Assembly: GCA_964448105.1 (NCBI GenBank)
Contig: CAYUVK010000162.1
Coordinates: forward strand, 1-6,986
Reading direction: 5' to 3'
Origin: CAVQBP01 sp964448105
Lineage (GTDB): Bacteria; Bacteroidota; Ignavibacteria; Ignavibacteriales; Ignavibacteriaceae
DNA: 6,986 bases
The notes beneath the pieces were generated by a model. That model worked only from the letters and a program-made list of their open reading frames with translations. It had not been told where the DNA came from and made no database searches. This document shows, piece by piece, positions 4,784 to 6,986 of this stretch (positions are counted from its first letter, which is position 1; every line of letters starts with the position of its first letter). The position numbers and the translations under genes are program-made.

Positions 4784-6986
4784 ATGTTAAAAAATTATTT
4801 CAAAATCGCCTGGCGAAATATTTCTAAACAAAAGATGTATTCCCTGATCCAGATCGGGGGATTTGCTCTGGGTATCGCCGCCTGTTTGTTAATTGCTTTA
4901 TTTATTAATGACGAACTTAGTTATGACAAAGACATCCCCGATGGGAACCGGATATATAGAATTGAGTTCGGAGTTAATAATAACGGGGATATAATAAGAG
5001 GCGCCTCTCTTCAGGCTCCGTTTGCCAATGTTTTGAAACAAGATTATCCTGAAGTTGAGCAGGTTGGCAGAATAAACCAAACTGAACTTTTTGGGGCAGG
5101 CAGCAACGAGATCAGGCGATCTGATAAGAACGTGAGCACCCATGAAGAAGGATTTGCGTTCGCTGATCAAAGCCTTTTAGATCTTCTAGACTTACCGATG
5201 ATTTACGGTAATCGTGCCCATGCACTCGATGAGCCGTTTACCATGGTCATATCAAAGCGTATAGCCGATAAATATTTCCCGAATGAAAATCCTGTCGGTA
5301 AAACATTTATAATTAACAATGGTTTGCCTTACCGGCTGGCAGCAAATTTCTCAATCAATATTTTTTCGAAACCGTACCGGATAGGCGGTGTAATTAACTA
5401 TCCTGAAAAGCTGCACTTTCACTATGATTTTTTACTTACGCTGAAAGGAGTGGAATTTTGGCCGGGAGAACAAAATGCGTGGTATGCAAATAATTATTAC
5501 ACCTATGTAAAATTGCGTCCGGGAACAAATGCTTCTTTATTTGAAGCAAAACTTAAGGGTATCACTAAAAAATATATTGTTCCTCAGGGACTTAAATACG
5601 GGCTTAAAAATGCTGAAAAATTCGTGGATCAATACAGCTTTAAATTACAGCCGTTGAGCGATATCTATCTTAATACCAAAGGGATCCGGGATGATTTAAA
5701 TCATGGAGACATACGTTATATCTGGCTGTTTGGAATCATTGCAGTATTTATCCTTGTCATTGCCAGCATCAACTTCATCAACCTTTCCACAGCCAAATCT
5801 GCAAACCGGGCCAAAGAAGTCGGGTTGCGTAAAACAGTCGGCTCAAATAAGTTTAATCTTATCGGTCAGTTTCTAACCGAATCGGTGCTCTATGGTATCT
5901 TTTCTTTCATCATTGGAATTTTATTGGCCGAGTTGCTTTTACCTTATTTTAATATGCTGTCTGCAAAATCATTGGCGATTCCCTGGGCAGCATGGTGGTG
6001 GTTAGTACCATTGTTGATCACATCTTCTGTTGTCATAGGCATATTGGCAGGACTTTATCCTTCGTTTTATCTTTCGTCTTTTCAGCCCATTAGCGTATTA
6101 AAGGGAAATTTGAGCAGGGGGAGTAAAAGATCCATTATGCGCAATGGTTTGGTCATTTTTCAATTTACTATTTCAATCATTTTAATAGTCGGCACATTTA
6201 TCATCTATCGCCAGTTTAGTTATATCCTTAACAAAAAGCTGGGATTTGATAAAGAGCAGGTAGTGCTGCTGCATGGGGCCAATACAATGGACGATCAGAT
6301 TAAATCTTTCAAGAATGAACTCTTGAAATTACTGGATGTGAAAAGTGCTTCCATTGGCGATTATCTGCCAATTTCAGGGACCAAGCGCAATGGAAATGGT
6401 TTTTGGAATGAAGGAAAAAGATCAACCGATCCACCCGTTTCCGGACAATTTTGGGAAATTGATCATGATTACATTAATACAATGGGGATGAAAATTGTTA
6501 AGGGTCGGAATTTTTCTATCGATATGTCCACCGATTCCAAAGCAGCTATTATCAATCAGACATTGGCAAAGGATTTAGGTTTGTCGGATCTCATCGGTAA
6601 AAAAATTATGAATGGAATGGAAACATATACGGTTATTGGAATCATTGAAGATTTTAATTTTGAATCGTTGAAACAAAAGATTGGTGGAATGTGTCTGGTT
6701 CTGGGCAACAGTCCGAATATTGTATCGGTAAAAGTAAATACATCCGATATGTCCCGTACAATTCATTCCATAACCGGTATTTGGAATAGGTTCTCGCCCA
6801 ACCAGCCCATCCGCTTTACCTTCCTGGATGAGGGCTTTGCAAGGATGTATACAGATGTGCAACGGATGGGGCTAATATTCAGCACGTTTGCCCTGCTGGC
6901 TATTATCATTGCCTGTCTGGGATTGTTTGCCCTTTCTTCTTTCATTATTGTGCAGCGTACAAAAGAAATAGGCATCCGTAAAGTTT
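4784..6986 (+). CDS. FtsX/MacB-type ABC transporter permease (3' end outside window, 734 codons visible)
   Basis: I translated this frame from the ATG at 4784 to the window edge and found no stop. The visible part has TM1 at about 20-42, periplasmic domain 1 at about 45-305, TM2-TM4 at about 312-335, 357-387 and 403-431, TM5 at about 452-475, periplasmic domain 2 at about 480-692, and TM6 at about 696-721. The coupling motifs are RAKEVGLRKTVGS (342-354) and RTKEIGIRKV (725-734), the second cut by the edge. About 70 residues, comprising TM7, TM8 and the C-terminus, are expected beyond the window. The MLKNYFKIAWRNI start matches that of the permease at 636, and the two first 54 bases agree at 43 positions, yet the rest is clearly diverged. 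Periplasmic domain 1 has a longer loop (about 176-200). Codons are more GC-rich than in the permease at 636. It lies 21 bases after the secreted-protein gene, probably in one operon. The ATPase is not encoded here and the substrate is unknown. Confidence 0.95.
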   Translation, partial: MLKNYFKIAWRNISKQKMYSLIQIGGFALGIAACLLIALFINDELSYDKDIPDGNRIYRIEFGVNNNGDIIRGASLQAPFANVLKQDYPEVEQVGRINQTELFGAGSNEIRRSDKNVSTHEEGFAFADQSLLDLLDLPMIYGNRAHALDEPFTMVISKRIADKYFPNENPVGKTFIINNGLPYRLAANFSINIFSKPYRIGGVINYPEKLHFHYDFLLTLKGVEFWPGEQNAWYANNYYTYVKLRPGTNASLFEAKLKGITKKYIVPQGLKYGLKNAEKFVDQYSFKLQPLSDIYLNTKGIRDDLNHGDIRYIWLFGIIAVFILVIASINFINLSTAKSANRAKEVGLRKTVGSNKFNLIGQFLTESVLYGIFSFIIGILLAELLLPYFNMLSAKSLAIPWAAWWWLVPLLITSSVVIGILAGLYPSFYLSSFQPISVLKGNLSRGSKRSIMRNGLVIFQFTISIILIVGTFIIYRQFSYILNKKLGFDKEQVVLLHGANTMDDQIKSFKNELLKLLDVKSASIGDYLPISGTKRNGNGFWNEGKRSTDPPVSGQFWEIDHDYINTMGMKIVKGRNFSIDMSTDSKAAIINQTLAKDLGLSDLIGKKIMNGMETYTVIGIIEDFNFESLKQKIGGMCLVLGNSPNIVSVKVNTSDMSRTIHSITGIWNRFSPNQPIRFTFLDEGFARMYTDVQRMGLIFSTFALLAIIIACLGLFALSSFIIVQRTKEIGIRKV

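Noticed and set aside
4898..5170. Minus-strand open frame of 90 codons
   Set aside because: It lies wholly antisense to periplasmic domain 1 of the third permease, whose frame is uninterrupted and family-like.
6575..6975. Two overlapping minus-strand open frames (6575-6862 and 6763-6975)
   Set aside because: Both are antisense to periplasmic domain 2 and TM6 of the third permease. Neither gives a plausible protein.

Overview
The window is a low-GC stretch of bacterial DNA dominated by tandem, paralogous FtsX/MacB-type ABC-transporter permeases, with all genes on the + strand. The permeases have the large duplicated form (about 800 residues: TM segment, periplasmic domain, TM bundle, then a second periplasmic domain and TM bundle). 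They start MLKNYFKIA-RN and, where the end is visible, finish NPV-SL-YE. This style is typical of Bacteroidota and their FCB relatives such as Ignavibacteriota, which keep many such genes in clusters. The exact lineage cannot be fixed from this window. The clear Shine-Dalgarno sequences before two genes fit the less typical members of that group somewhat better than classical Bacteroidetes.

Layout. Positions 1-594 hold the 3' end of a first permease. Positions 636-3050 hold a complete 804-residue permease whose C-terminus closely resembles the first. Eight bases later, at 3059-3712, comes a 217-residue cytoplasmic helical protein resembling the uncharacterised DUF6483 type. A 309-base non-coding gap (3713-4021) follows. 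It contains two notable structures: a 10-base-phased set of GTTC/GAAC-type blocks at 3775-3814, and a long AT-rich palindrome at 3972-4004 just before a strong ribosome binding site. Positions 4022-4762 encode a secreted 246-residue protein with a class I glutamine-amidotransferase-like (GIFT/DUF4350-like) fold but no visible catalytic cysteine. After 21 bases and another strong Shine-Dalgarno, a third permease starts at 4784 and runs off the right edge, open for 734 codons.

The genes probably form two transcription units: permease-permease-DUF6483-like, then secreted protein-permease, with the 309-base gap carrying the control signals of the second. No ATP-binding subunit, transposase, RNA gene or CRISPR array is visible. 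The ATPase that would drive these permeases must be encoded elsewhere. The third permease uses visibly more GC-rich codons than the second, so the two units may have different histories. Substrates cannot be read from the sequence. MacB/FtsX-type permeases generally act as mechanotransmitters or move lipids, peptides or drugs, rather than acting as classical importers.
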